Below, piece by piece: positions 18,041 to 26,867 of a stretch of DNA of 64,000 nucleotides (within the stretch, counting starts at the first letter, position 1; each line of letters begins with the position of its first letter). The notes under the pieces are model-generated. The model did not search any database, was not told the DNA's origin, and worked only from the letters and a program-made list of their open reading frames with translations. The stretch is from Flavobacterium sp. Lineage in GTDB: Bacteria; Bacteroidota; Bacteroidia; Flavobacteriales; Flavobacteriaceae. Location of the stretch: positions 1-64,000 of the forward strand of contig NZ_PNNA01000028.1 of assembly GCF_013823965.1 (NCBI RefSeq), given 5' to 3'. The translations under genes and the position numbers were made by a program.

Positions 18041-18048
18041 TATCTTTG
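18041..18048 (+). promoter_or_regulatory. Promoter -7 box (TATCTTTG) for the oxidoreductase operon
   Basis: TATCTTTG, 46 bases before the ATG at 18095, matches TAnnTTTG. Confidence 0.6.
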
Positions 18049-18094
18049 AGAATAATAAAATTATAACAGAGTAATTATCTATAAATTTATTGAT

Positions 18095-18325
18095 ATGGCA
18101 AAAGTGCAAGGAGCTATAGTCGTGGATACACAAACCTGCAAAGGTTGTGAAGTCTGTATTCCTGTTTGTATGGAAAATGTAATTGGAATGTCGAGCGAGG
18201 TGAATCGAAAAGGTTACCATTATGCTTACATGAAAAATCCTGAAGCTTGTACGGGCTGCACGAATTGCGGCAATGTTTGCCCCGATAGGGCAATCTCGGT
18301 TTATAGAGTAAAAGTTTCAGCATAA
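18095..18325 (+). CDS. korD: 2-oxoacid:ferredoxin oxidoreductase, ferredoxin (delta) subunit
   Basis: A 76-residue two-cluster ferredoxin that would pass electrons from the 2-oxoacid oxidoreductase to external ferredoxin. It shows two [4Fe-4S] binding motifs: CKGCEVCIPVC (about 15-25) and CTGCTNCGNVC (about 52-62), each with a later partnering Cys-Pro. It is the first gene of a compact four-gene operon (korD-korA-korB-korC) with a -7 box and an FNR-like site upstream, consistent with expression under low oxygen, where this oxygen-sensitive enzyme works best. Confidence 0.9.
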   Translation: MAKVQGAIVVDTQTCKGCEVCIPVCMENVIGMSSEVNRKGYHYAYMKNPEACTGCTNCGNVCPDRAISVYRVKVSA

Positions 18326-18344
18326 TTCTTAAAACAGTAGTGCA

Positions 18345-19469
18345 ATGTCAGAATTAAAATTAATGAAAGGCAACGAAGCATTGGCTGAAGCTGCCATCAG
18401 GGCAGGAGTTGATGCTTATTTTGGTTATCCCATCACTCCGCAAACAGAAATCATCGAATATTTAATGACCGAACGTCCTGAAAAAAGGACTGGAATGGTC
18501 GTCTTACAAGCCGAAAGCGAAGTAGCGGCCATCAATATGGTTTATGGTGCGGCAAGTACGGGCAAGAAAGCAATGACTTCCTCGTCAAGTCCAGGAATTT
18601 CCTTGAAATTGGAGGGGATTTCCTATTTGGCCGGAGCAGAATTGCCAGCGGTAATCGTGAATGTCGTTCGAGCCGGACCAGGTTTGGGAACCATTCAACC
18701 CTCTCAATCCGACTATTTTCAATCGGTAAAAGGAGGAGGACACGGCGATTATAAGCTCTATGTTTTGGCACCGGCATCCGTTCAGGAAATGTCAGATTTT
18801 GTGGAAGATGCTTTCGATATTGCCTTTAAATATCGCGCTCCCGTTTTGATTCTTTCAGATGGATTGATTGGACAAATGATGGAAAAAGTAATCCTCAAAG
18901 AGCCAAAACCAAGATGGACCAACGAAGAATTAATTGAAAAACAAGGCAGTTGGGCAGTTACCGGCAAAAAAGGTAGAGAACGAAACGTGGTTACTTCACT
19001 GGATTTGAAATCCGAAAAAATGGAAGCCAGAGTTCATAGATTACTAAAAAAATATGAGCAAATGGAAAAAGAAGACTTACGTTACGAAAAAATATACTGT
19101 GACGATGCCGAATACTTGATAGTTGCTTACGGTTCAAGCGCCAGAATTTCACAAAAAGCTGTCGAATTGGCCAGAGCCAAAGGAATAAAAGTAGGATTAT
19201 TGCGTCCCATAACGTTGTTTCCCTATCCAAAACAAGCATTATTTGAATTGGCCGACCAGATAAAAGGAATTTTAAGTGTAGAATTGAGTGCAGGTCAAAT
19301 GGTGGATGATGTACGGCTTGCCGTTGAACACAAAGTACCAGTGGAACATTTTGGCAGGACCGGGGGAATTATTCACACACCAGAAGAAATTTTAGAGGTT
19401 TTAGAACAAAAAATCATCAATAATGGAAGTAGCAGACATCATAAAACAAGAGAATCAAGTATTTTGTAA
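18345..19469 (+). CDS. korA: 2-oxoacid:ferredoxin oxidoreductase, alpha subunit (KorA/VorB type)
   Basis: The large subunit of an enzyme that oxidatively decarboxylates 2-oxoacids to acyl-CoA with reduction of ferredoxin. It starts with GNEALAEAAIRAGVDAYFGYPITPQTEI, the pyrimidine-binding domain signature, followed by ESEVAAINMVYGAASTG and later a C-terminal transketolase-C-like domain (YLIVAYGSSARISQKAVELA). The style matches proteins usually named VorB (3-methyl-2-oxobutanoate) or KorA (2-oxoglutarate); which acid is used cannot be told by eye. The end overlaps the start of korB by 47 bases. Confidence 0.88.
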   Translation: MSELKLMKGNEALAEAAIRAGVDAYFGYPITPQTEIIEYLMTERPEKRTGMVVLQAESEVAAINMVYGAASTGKKAMTSSSSPGISLKLEGISYLAGAELPAVIVNVVRAGPGLGTIQPSQSDYFQSVKGGGHGDYKLYVLAPASVQEMSDFVEDAFDIAFKYRAPVLILSDGLIGQMMEKVILKEPKPRWTNEELIEKQGSWAVTGKKGRERNVVTSLDLKSEKMEARVHRLLKKYEQMEKEDLRYEKIYCDDAEYLIVAYGSSARISQKAVELARAKGIKVGLLRPITLFPYPKQALFELADQIKGILSVELSAGQMVDDVRLAVEHKVPVEHFGRTGGIIHTPEEILEVLEQKIINNGSSRHHKTRESSIL

Positions 19470-20199
19470 AACAAAATTAATGACGGATACATCCTTGTCT
19501 TATTGCCCAGGATGCGGACATGGAACGGCTCATAATCTAACCATGGAAGTCATTGATGAAATGGGCATTTCGGAAGATGTTATTGGTGTTGCACCAGTTG
19601 GTTGCTCCGTTTTGGCCTACGATTTTATGGATATTGACATGTCACAGGCTGCTCATGGTCGTGCTCCTGCGGTTGCAACAGCCATTTCAAGACTTTGGCC
19701 GGAAAAATATGTGTTTACGTATCAAGGTGACGGCGATTTGGCCGCCATAGGAACAGCCGAAACCATTCACGCCTGCAACAGGGGAGAGAATATTGTCATT
19801 ATTTTTGTCAATAACGGCATCTACGGAATGACCGGCGGACAGATGGCGCCAACAACCTTGGCCGGAATGAAATCGTCCACTTCGCCTTATGGCAGAGAAA
19901 TTGAAACTATGGGTTCGCCCTTAAAAATAACAGAATTAATTGCCAATCTTCCCGGAGTTTATTACGTAACCAGACACTCCGTTCACACACACAAACACGC
20001 TCGAAAAGCTAAAATAGCCATCCGAAAAGCATTTGAAAACACACGGTTAAAAAAAGGACTTTCTTTTATCGAAATCCTGTCCAACTGTAATTCGGGTTGG
20101 AAAATGACACCAAACGAGTCCAACATTTGGATGGAAGAAAATATGTTTCCTTATTTTCCTCTTGGTGACATAAAAGTTGAAGGTAAATTAAAACAGTAA
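19423..20199 (+). CDS. korB: 2-oxoacid:ferredoxin oxidoreductase, beta (thiamine diphosphate) subunit
   Basis: The thiamine-diphosphate-binding subunit of the oxidoreductase. Visible: YCPGCGHGTAHN with Fe-S cysteines, the TPP/Mg motif GDGDLAAIGTAETIHA ending at VNNGIYGMTGGQ, and a His-rich segment HSVHTHKHARKA. Its start overlaps korA; a second in-frame ATG (MTDTSLSYCPGC) at about residue 20 avoids part of the overlap and may be the true start. Length 258, a bit short of but within the KorB range. Followed 4 bases later by the gamma subunit gene. Confidence 0.88.
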   Translation: MEVADIIKQENQVFCKTKLMTDTSLSYCPGCGHGTAHNLTMEVIDEMGISEDVIGVAPVGCSVLAYDFMDIDMSQAAHGRAPAVATAISRLWPEKYVFTYQGDGDLAAIGTAETIHACNRGENIVIIFVNNGIYGMTGGQMAPTTLAGMKSSTSPYGREIETMGSPLKITELIANLPGVYYVTRHSVHTHKHARKAKIAIRKAFENTRLKKGLSFIEILSNCNSGWKMTPNESNIWMEENMFPYFPLGDIKVEGKLKQ

Positions 20200-20203
20200 A
20201 GCG

Positions 20204-20776
20204 ATGACAGAAGAAATTATGATTGCAGGTTTTGGAGGACAAGGAGTGCTTTCAATGGGTAAAATATTGGCTTATTCTGGAATAATGCAAGATCAGGAAG
20301 TCAGCTGGATGCCTTCTTATGGTCCTGAAATGCGAGGAGGAACGGCAAATGTCACCGTGATTTTAAGTGACGAAAGAATTAGTTCTCCCTATTTGAAAAT
20401 TGTGGATACCGCCATTATTTTGAACCAACAATCTATGGATAAATTTGAGGAATCCGTAAAACCAGGAGGTATTTTAATTTATGATCCCAACGGAATCACG
20501 CATCATCCATCCAGGACGGATATTAGTATTTTTCAAATTGAAGGCACTAAATTAGCTGCCGAAATGGGGAACAAGAAAATTTTTAACATGGTAATTTTAG
20601 GTGGATTTTTAAAAGAAAAACCCGTCGTAAAATTAGAAAACGTGATTGAAGGTTTAAAAAAATCAATCTCTGAACGCTATCATAATTTAATTCCATTGAA
20701 TGTCGAAGCCATTACAATGGGCATGAACAACATCGTTCCTTATTATGTAGTCAAAGAACCTGTTTTTCAAAATTAA
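20204..20776 (+). CDS. korC: 2-oxoacid:ferredoxin oxidoreductase, gamma subunit
   Basis: The gamma subunit (CoA-interacting domain) of the oxidoreductase, 190 residues, starting at MTEEIMIAGFGGQGVLSMGKIL, the conserved GxGGQG motif of this family, then SWMPSYGPEMRGGTANVTVI. It is the last gene of the operon. Its stop overlaps the stop of the opposing acyl-CoA synthetase by 4 bases, so the two transcription units converge with no room for a separate terminator. Confidence 0.9.
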   Translation: MTEEIMIAGFGGQGVLSMGKILAYSGIMQDQEVSWMPSYGPEMRGGTANVTVILSDERISSPYLKIVDTAIILNQQSMDKFEESVKPGGILIYDPNGITHHPSRTDISIFQIEGTKLAAEMGNKKIFNMVILGGFLKEKPVVKLENVIEGLKKSISERYHNLIPLNVEAITMGMNNIVPYYVVKEPVFQN

Positions 20777-22842
20777 TTTTTCATATTTTTTTCGATTCTA
20801 ATTCTGGCATCGACGGCAAAAATTTCTTTTGAATTACCTAATAGCGGATTCAAATCCAGCTCTGCTATTTCAGGGGCAGCCAATATTAAAGCGGAAATTT
20901 TTTCGATAATTTCCGCAAATATTTTTTCATTGACGCCTTCTTGGTTTCTGATGCCTTGAATTATTTTGTAGGATTTTAAATTTTGAATCATTTCAAAAGC
21001 TTCAATTTTTGAAACAGGTACCAGCGCGGCATTGATGTCGTTTAAAACTTCAATGTATATTCCCCCTAAACCGCATAAAACCAAATGGCCAAAATTCCCT
21101 TCCTTCTTTGCTCCAATGAAAAGTTCCACTCCTTTTTTCATAGGCTGGATTAACACGGCTTTTGCACCTTCAATTTGCATGATTTTGTCATAAGATTCCG
21201 TTACTTGTTCCCTGGAATTAATGTTTAAAATAATGCCTCCAACATCAGATTTGTGCGTGGGACCAATCACTTTCATCACCACGGGAAAACCCATTTTTTC
21301 GGTTTCGGATAGGCATGATTTTGCACTACGGCATTCGGCTTGTTCCACTATTGGAATCGTTGCCGCAACTAACAAAGTTTTTACTTGTTGCGGTTCTAGA
21401 TAGCCGTCTGTGGCTCCATCTATTACAGATCTGATGGTTTTTATATCAATATTTTTTTGTGGTATTTTTTCAACGATGGGTAGAGTTGTTCTCAATGTTT
21501 TGGCCAAGGCATTTCCTAGCAGCACTTCATCTGGAAAATTGATATTGCCTTTCGAGATGAAATAATCGATTTCCTTTTTAGCATTCACCACAGAGGGCAA
21601 TATGGGGAAAATTGGTTTCGAACATGTTCTCATTTTTTTATCCAAAACATCGTAAACGTCATAGACTTCAAACAATCCGGGACTTCCAAAAATAACAACC
21701 ATTGCATCTATATTCGAAAATTTATTTTCACAATAATCAATAATTGTCCCTAAATGTTCTGCGGTTCCAGTGGCTAAAAAATCAATGGGATTTGAAACCG
21801 AGGAACCCAAAAACAGTTTTTCGAGCAAGATTTCACTCTCTTTTCCATCAATTTCCGGGATATTTAAACCGTTCTTGGATAAAGTGTCCGTGAGCATTAC
21901 AGCCGGTCCACCTGCATGGGTGATTATGGCAATATTTTTGCCTTTTAATTCCTTGTGCAAAAAAATTCCGGCCACGGTTATCAGTTCATTTCTGCCGTAG
22001 CAACGCACAATTCCTGATTTTTTAAACATGGCATCAACGGCAACGTCAGAATTGGCCAATGCTCCGGTATGTGAACTCGCTGCCCTGCTGCCTGCCGATG
22101 AACTTCCTGCTTTGATGGCGGCAATTCTACAGCCTTTTTTGATTAACGAAGTGGCGTGTTTTATGAATTTTTGTGGATTTCCAATACTTTCGATGTAAAG
22201 CAATTTTACCCTCGAACTTTTGCCCTTTTCAAAAGTAGCATCTAAATGTTCCAAAACATCTTCGACGCCAATTTGTGCTGAATTTCCCATAGAATAAACA
22301 CTCGAAAAAGGCAAGCCTGTTGCCATTGCAGCTTCCAGAATGAATACGGCCGTTGCTCCAGATCCTGAAATAAAATCAACACCGTTTGGATTTAATTTGG
22401 GAATTGGCGAAGTAAAAACGCCCGCATAATTTGGATTGATTAAGCCTATATTATTTGGCCCGAGCAAGGTGCCTCCCACGGCTTTTATTTCCTGTACAAT
22501 TTGTTGTTCCAAGATTTTTCCTTCGTCATCTTTCTCTCCGAATCCGGCTGAAAAAATGATAAAACCTTTGGTGTTTTTTTTCTGCGCCAAGATTTTGACA
22601 GTTTCCAAAGTGAATTTGGCCGCTATGGCAATAATTGCTAAATCCACGGATGGAATTTTTGAAACATTTTGATGGCATTTCAGGCCTTGCACTTCGGTTT
22701 CTTTCGGATTTACGGCAAACAATTCGCCTTTGAAATTATGGGTAATCAGGTTTTTTAAAACACTTCCGCCTGGAGTATGAACATTATTTGAAGCACCAAC
22801 AACAACTATACTTTTAGGATTTATTAATTCTTTGTTTAGCAT
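20773..22842 (-). CDS. ADP-forming acyl-CoA synthetase (acetate-CoA ligase type), fused alpha-beta
   Basis: Converts acyl-CoA plus ADP and phosphate to free acid plus ATP and CoA (or the reverse). The 689-residue product carries a CoA-binding Rossmann domain (SIVVVGASNNVHTPGG), succinyl-CoA-ligase-like domains with the catalytic phospho-histidine His258 in SSHTGALAN, and a C-terminal ATP-grasp domain (MGFPVVMKVIGPTHKSDVGG, ELFIGAKKEGNFGHLVLCGLGGI, ELDLNPLLG). In Archaea and some bacteria this enzyme partners 2-oxoacid:ferredoxin oxidoreductases to make ATP; here the kor operon converges on it. A 17-bp palindrome sits just before the start codon. Confidence 0.88.
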   Translation of the reverse strand: MLNKELINPKSIVVVGASNNVHTPGGSVLKNLITHNFKGELFAVNPKETEVQGLKCHQNVSKIPSVDLAIIAIAAKFTLETVKILAQKKNTKGFIIFSAGFGEKDDEGKILEQQIVQEIKAVGGTLLGPNNIGLINPNYAGVFTSPIPKLNPNGVDFISGSGATAVFILEAAMATGLPFSSVYSMGNSAQIGVEDVLEHLDATFEKGKSSRVKLLYIESIGNPQKFIKHATSLIKKGCRIAAIKAGSSSAGSRAASSHTGALANSDVAVDAMFKKSGIVRCYGRNELITVAGIFLHKELKGKNIAIITHAGGPAVMLTDTLSKNGLNIPEIDGKESEILLEKLFLGSSVSNPIDFLATGTAEHLGTIIDYCENKFSNIDAMVVIFGSPGLFEVYDVYDVLDKKMRTCSKPIFPILPSVVNAKKEIDYFISKGNINFPDEVLLGNALAKTLRTTLPIVEKIPQKNIDIKTIRSVIDGATDGYLEPQQVKTLLVAATIPIVEQAECRSAKSCLSETEKMGFPVVMKVIGPTHKSDVGGIILNINSREQVTESYDKIMQIEGAKAVLIQPMKKGVELFIGAKKEGNFGHLVLCGLGGIYIEVLNDINAALVPVSKIEAFEMIQNLKSYKIIQGIRNQEGVNEKIFAEIIEKISALILAAPEIAELDLNPLLGNSKEIFAVDARIRIEKNMKN

Positions 22843-23219
22843 AAATTATCATTTAGGAAATGATTTCGAAGTTTTTTTATCCAATAACTCAATATTGTTT
22901 TCTAATGGAATCAATTTTATTCCATTTTTGCAATGCCTTAAATTTACAGCTTTCAAAGCAATAAACAATAAAAAACAGTACAAAATATTTTTCTTCTTAT
23001 AAGATAATTTTTATTTATAATTAGTTAATTATCAGTGATTTATATATGAATTATTTGTAAATTTAATGGTTTTTAATACTGCTAATATACCAAATGAAAT
23101 TTTGCCTCTAATTTCATCTAGTCTACTTAAAATTTAATATTGAAATAATTACTTAGGGAGGAATCTGAAAATCCTTGAAAAGAGTAGGGAAATTATTTAA
23201 CTCATTAAAATTTACTAGC
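22843..23219. other. Gene-free divergent region
   Basis: AT-rich spacer between the acyl-CoA synthetase and the exported binding protein. Apart from the palindrome at 22848-22864 I see no clear promoter box or small gene. Confidence 0.5.
22848..22864. promoter_or_regulatory. Palindrome over the translation start region of the acyl-CoA synthetase gene
   Basis: ATCATTT-AGG-AAATGAT, a perfect 7-bp arm palindrome 5 bases before the start codon at 22842. Its core TCATTTAGGAAA is identical to 12 bases of the HxlR operator at 17144-17155, so it could be a regulator site; it could also form an RNA hairpin at the ribosome site. Confidence 0.4.
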
Positions 23220-25538
23220 ATGAAAGCAAAAATCTTTACTTCATTAATTTTGGGATGGCTGTTTTTGTCCGCTTCACTTGGTCAGGCCCAAAATGTTTTA
23301 TCGGATGGTGAGTTCAACACGACCACAACAATCAATAACTACTTTAGTCAGCCAGAACCGGATAATGTTTGGTATTCTTGGCAGAATTGGCAAATCAACA
23401 ATAACGTGACCGTTGTTGACGGTGTATGCCATTACGACGTGGTAACCTTGGGAGCGGCAAAAAACACTTGGGACATTCAACTGATTCAAAAAGGGTTTCC
23501 CTTGATACAAGGACATACTTACCGACTTTCTTTCGATGTGAAAGCTGATGCTTATCGCAGTTTTGGTCTTTTCTTGGGCGAGAATGGAGGCAATTGGATC
23601 AGCTTGATAGGCTATGACAAGTACACTCAATTTGCCACTACGGATTGGAAAACCATAACAATTGATTTTGTAGCCACAGCAGTGTTTTCAAGTCACAAAT
23701 TAAGTTTTGAATTGGGTGCGGAACAAGTAGTCACACATTTTGACAATATTATGTTGGTCGATATGGGGATAATTGTACCCAGCATTGGTGTTCTGGGTAG
23801 TTCTTTAAATGGCTGGGATGTTGATGTGGACATGCAAACAACAGATGGAATAAAATATATGTTGTTAAATTATCCGTTGACTGCCGGCTTTGTCAAATTC
23901 AGGCAAGACAATACTTGGGATATAAATTGGGGTGGTAGCAACTTTCCTTCTGGTGTTGCCTATCCAAACGGTCCAGATATTTTTATACCGGTTTTAGGGA
24001 ATTATGATATTATTTTTAATAGACTGACAGGGGAATATTTATTTGTGTGTGTCAGTAATTGCCCCGCTTCCGTGGGAATTCTGGGGAGTGCCGTTCCGCC
24101 AGATTTTAGTTGGAACAGTGATGTAAACATGGGAACCATCGATGGAAAAACGTATACCTTAAAAGGCTACACTTTTGTTGATGGTGAAGCAAAATTCAGG
24201 CAAGATGATAGTTGGAACGTGAATTGGGGAAACAGTAGTTTCCCAACAGGTACTGCACTCCTTAATGGTCCAAATATTGCAGTTAAAGCGGGTACTTACA
24301 ATGTAATGTTTAATAGTGTTACCGGAGATTATAGCTTTGATTATCCGGTGATTGGTATTGTTGGTTCTGCTTTAAATAGTTGGGATATTGATGTTGACAT
24401 GCAAACGACAGATGGAATTGCTTACACTTTAAAAAACATTTCGTTTAACGATGGAGAAGTTAAATTCAGGCAGGATCACGAGTGGACAACTAATTGGGGA
24501 AACAATACATTTCCAACAGGTATTGGCTTTCCCAACGGAGCCAACATTCCAGTTCTTGTTGGAACCTATGATGTAACTTTTAACAGGGTTACGGGAGAAT
24601 ACACTTTTACGGCGACTTCTTGCCCCGTTCCAAGCATTAAATGCCCAGATACTATTTACATGGTCAATTCACCGGGAATGTGTGGCACTTATGTTTATTA
24701 TTCTCCAGTTGTTGCTGCGCCCAATTGTGGAGGAGAGGGAATTTCGATAACACAAACTGCCGGATTGGCAAGTGGTTCTTTCTTTCCGGTAGGTACTACA
24801 ACTAATACATTTGTGCTCAAAAATGAAACAAATAATACGGTAACATGTAGTTTTGATGTAATCATTCTAGATTATGAACCACCCGTAATAAAAGGAATTG
24901 CGGATGAATTGGAGCCACTTTGGCCACCAAACCACAAGATGATTCCCGTACAACTTGATTACAATGTGACGGATAATTGTGGAGGCCCCATCACTACTGA
25001 TATTTATGTATATAGCAGTGAACCGGACAATGGATTGGGAGATGGAGACAAGGCTGTAGATTGGGAAATAAAAGATGTGCATACTCTTCTTCTGCGAGCA
25101 GAACGTTCCGGTACAGGAACTGGAAGAATATATTACATATACATAGTTAGCCACGATAACTCGTATAATTATAGCTTTAAAATGGTAACTGTTGCCGTTC
25201 CCCATGATAAAGGAAAAGCGGCAAGTATAGCAAGCACATCTAAACCAAGTAGCACTAATAACAAATCTTCATTTGGTGATACCGCCATCGAAAATGTTTC
25301 ATTTGCGACGAATGTATGGCCTAATCCAAGTAGCGGCAATTTTAAACTTGAAGTTCAATCGGCTTCGAATGAAAATGCCGTACTTTTCATTTTTGACAGC
25401 AACGGACGTTTAGTTTCGAATGTGAATGCTGGCAGTCAACAAACCATTTCTTTTGGTGAAAATTTGAAGGCTGGAATTTATATGGTTGTTGTAAGACAAG
25501 GCAATAATTCCAATACTTTTAAAGTGGTGAAACAATAA
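23220..25538 (+). CDS. T9SS-exported multi-domain carbohydrate-binding protein with SusE/SusF-like repeats
   Basis: A 772-residue protein most likely exported by type IX secretion and anchored on the cell surface. I start at MKAKIFTSLILGWLF because it gives a clean signal peptide; the frame is open 45 bases upstream. Residues about 20-185 look like a CBM4/9-type carbohydrate-binding sandwich (NVLSDGEFN..., WKTITIDFVA). Then three tandem repeats of about 95 residues (start near 188, 282 and 377), each with KFRQD(N/D/H)xW, NWG and FP(S/T)G, resemble SusE/SusF starch-binding modules. A HYR-like domain follows (about 470-640), and the last about 75 residues form a T9SS type A sorting domain (WPNPSSGNFKLE, GIYMVVV). 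No catalytic residues are visible; the ligand is unknown. Confidence 0.8.
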   Translation: MKAKIFTSLILGWLFLSASLGQAQNVLSDGEFNTTTTINNYFSQPEPDNVWYSWQNWQINNNVTVVDGVCHYDVVTLGAAKNTWDIQLIQKGFPLIQGHTYRLSFDVKADAYRSFGLFLGENGGNWISLIGYDKYTQFATTDWKTITIDFVATAVFSSHKLSFELGAEQVVTHFDNIMLVDMGIIVPSIGVLGSSLNGWDVDVDMQTTDGIKYMLLNYPLTAGFVKFRQDNTWDINWGGSNFPSGVAYPNGPDIFIPVLGNYDIIFNRLTGEYLFVCVSNCPASVGILGSAVPPDFSWNSDVNMGTIDGKTYTLKGYTFVDGEAKFRQDDSWNVNWGNSSFPTGTALLNGPNIAVKAGTYNVMFNSVTGDYSFDYPVIGIVGSALNSWDIDVDMQTTDGIAYTLKNISFNDGEVKFRQDHEWTTNWGNNTFPTGIGFPNGANIPVLVGTYDVTFNRVTGEYTFTATSCPVPSIKCPDTIYMVNSPGMCGTYVYYSPVVAAPNCGGEGISITQTAGLASGSFFPVGTTTNTFVLKNETNNTVTCSFDVIILDYEPPVIKGIADELEPLWPPNHKMIPVQLDYNVTDNCGGPITTDIYVYSSEPDNGLGDGDKAVDWEIKDVHTLLLRAERSGTGTGRIYYIYIVSHDNSYNYSFKMVTVAVPHDKGKAASIASTSKPSSTNNKSSFGDTAIENVSFATNVWPNPSSGNFKLEVQSASNENAVLFIFDSNGRLVSNVNAGSQQTISFGENLKAGIYMVVVRQGNNSNTFKVVKQ

Positions 25539-25561
25539 ACCACAAAAAAAATAAATTTTTT

Positions 25562-25597
25562 GAGGCTGCCCGTCATAATGGACAGCCTCTTTTTTTT
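25562..25597 (+). terminator. Rho-independent terminator after the exported binding protein gene
   Basis: GAGGCTG pairs with CAGCCTC across a 14-base loop, followed by a T run. Confidence 0.75.
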
Positions 25598-25638
25598 AAA
25601 TTCCACAAATTTACTTATTTTTATAAAAAATAGTATTT

Positions 25639-26298
25639 ATGACTTTTTATGCCAAACCAGTATTGCTTCTTTGCACTTTTATTTGTGTAATTTCCTGTAA
25701 ATCCCAAACCGCAGTTTCCAATAATTTTTCCAAAAATTTGCCAGTTGTCGATGACACCACATTCGTGAATATAAAAGACTACAGCAAAGATTTTGTTTAT
25801 GACATGAAATATGCCACTTCGGATAATTTTTTGAAAGCCAAAGTGTACGATTGCGCAGAATGTTTTTTGCGATTGAAAACCGTTAAAGCGATTGTCCAAG
25901 CAAATGAAGCCTTTATGAAAATGGGTTATAAAATCAAGTTTTTTGATTGTTACAGACCTTTGGATATTCAAAAAAAAATGTGGAAAATTGTTTCCAATCC
26001 TTCTTATGTTGCCGATCCCAGCAAAGGTTCCATACACAATAGAGGAGGAGCCGTTGACATCACATTAGTCGATTTTAACGGAAAGGAACTCGATATGGGA
26101 ACTTCTTTCGATTTTTTTGGTGTTGAAGCTGGCCACGATTATTTCAATCTTTCGCCAGAAATCCTCGCCAACAGGGAACTGTTAAAAAAAACAATGAAGG
26201 AAAATGGGTTTAACGCGCTAGATTCGGAATGGTGGCATTACAATTTAAAATCAGCGTTGAATGACAAAGTTTCCAATGCTAAATGGAACTGCGATTAG
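25639..26298 (+). CDS. D-Ala-D-Ala dipeptidase (VanX/DdpX family, peptidase M15D), lipoprotein
   Basis: A zinc dipeptidase that would hydrolyse D-alanyl-D-alanine. It starts with a lipoprotein signal (LLLCTFICVISCKSQ, Cys20). Zinc ligands are in SIHNRGGAVDIT (SxHxxGxAxD motif) and EWWHY, with the upstream DCYRPLDIQKKMW containing the conserved Arg. Length 219 after the signal suits the family. In Gram-negatives such enzymes help recycle cell-wall D-Ala-D-Ala rather than confer vancomycin resistance; no vanHA neighbours are present. The stop is directly next to the convergent hypothetical gene. Confidence 0.88.
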   Translation: MTFYAKPVLLLCTFICVISCKSQTAVSNNFSKNLPVVDDTTFVNIKDYSKDFVYDMKYATSDNFLKAKVYDCAECFLRLKTVKAIVQANEAFMKMGYKIKFFDCYRPLDIQKKMWKIVSNPSYVADPSKGSIHNRGGAVDITLVDFNGKELDMGTSFDFFGVEAGHDYFNLSPEILANRELLKKTMKENGFNALDSEWWHYNLKSALNDKVSNAKWNCD

Positions 26299-26865
26299 TT
26301 ATTCTATGCAATGCAAGTAATTGACAAAATAGGTTTCCGGTTGATAGACCTTATTGTCAAGTTCCGATTGAAATTCTTTTTTGATGACATAATCTTCAAT
26401 GTCTGTCAGGTATTTTATTCGCATCAAATTTACGGGCGCGCTTTTTAGGTCTTCAAAAGAACCTTTCATAAACATAAAAGTTCCGGTTAGAATTCTGTTG
26501 TTAAAGCCTTTTTCGTCTCGAATCAATGTGCCACAATTTTCTTGGTCAATATGGAGTAGCGTTATTATTTTGCCATTATTTAACTGTAAAAATAATTTGG
26601 AATTTTTGTCAAAACAATTGGCTTTTAAAAATTCTTTGCTTTTTTGGATGAAATTAATGTTCAAGGTTGGCGTGCCGTCCGTCAATGCCAATGAATAAAA
26701 GATGTAATTGGTATTTCCTGCAAAATTTTTCTCGTAAATCATGTATTCCTTGGTCGATTTGTAGGTTCCAATAGAATCGGTAACATTTGCACTGTATTCA
26801 CAAGGTTTCTGGGCGAATAAAGTACTGCTTATCATGCATAAAATTAGTAGGACTGCCTTTTTCAT
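26299..26865 (-). CDS. Hypothetical exported protein
   Basis: I do not recognise a family. The start MKKAVLLILCMISSTLFAQ (signal peptide) at 26865 is preferred over the upstream in-frame MQKNILK, which would overlap the previous gene. The mature part of about 170 residues contains a few cysteines (CEYSANV, KANCFDKN, ENCGTLI) and mixed strands and helices, ending in YFVNYLHCIE. It follows a methyltransferase gene with a 2-base gap and is likely co-transcribed with it and the transporter upstream. Function unknown. Confidence 0.6.
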   Translation of the reverse strand: MKKAVLLILCMISSTLFAQKPCEYSANVTDSIGTYKSTKEYMIYEKNFAGNTNYIFYSLALTDGTPTLNINFIQKSKEFLKANCFDKNSKLFLQLNNGKIITLLHIDQENCGTLIRDEKGFNNRILTGTFMFMKGSFEDLKSAPVNLMRIKYLTDIEDYVIKKEFQSELDNKVYQPETYFVNYLHCIE

Positions 26866-26867
26866 TT

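Larger units (their letters stand above)
17574..18094. other. Gene-free region upstream of the oxidoreductase operon
   Basis: About 520 bases without a convincing gene. A GC-richer hairpin at 17734-17770 (arms ACGA..CC..ACAACG and CGTTGT-GG-TCGT with loop CACCAGC) stands out; it might be the scar of an older gene or a structured RNA. The 3' end holds the FNR-like box (18005-18018) and the -7 box (18041-18048) for the next operon. Confidence 0.5.
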
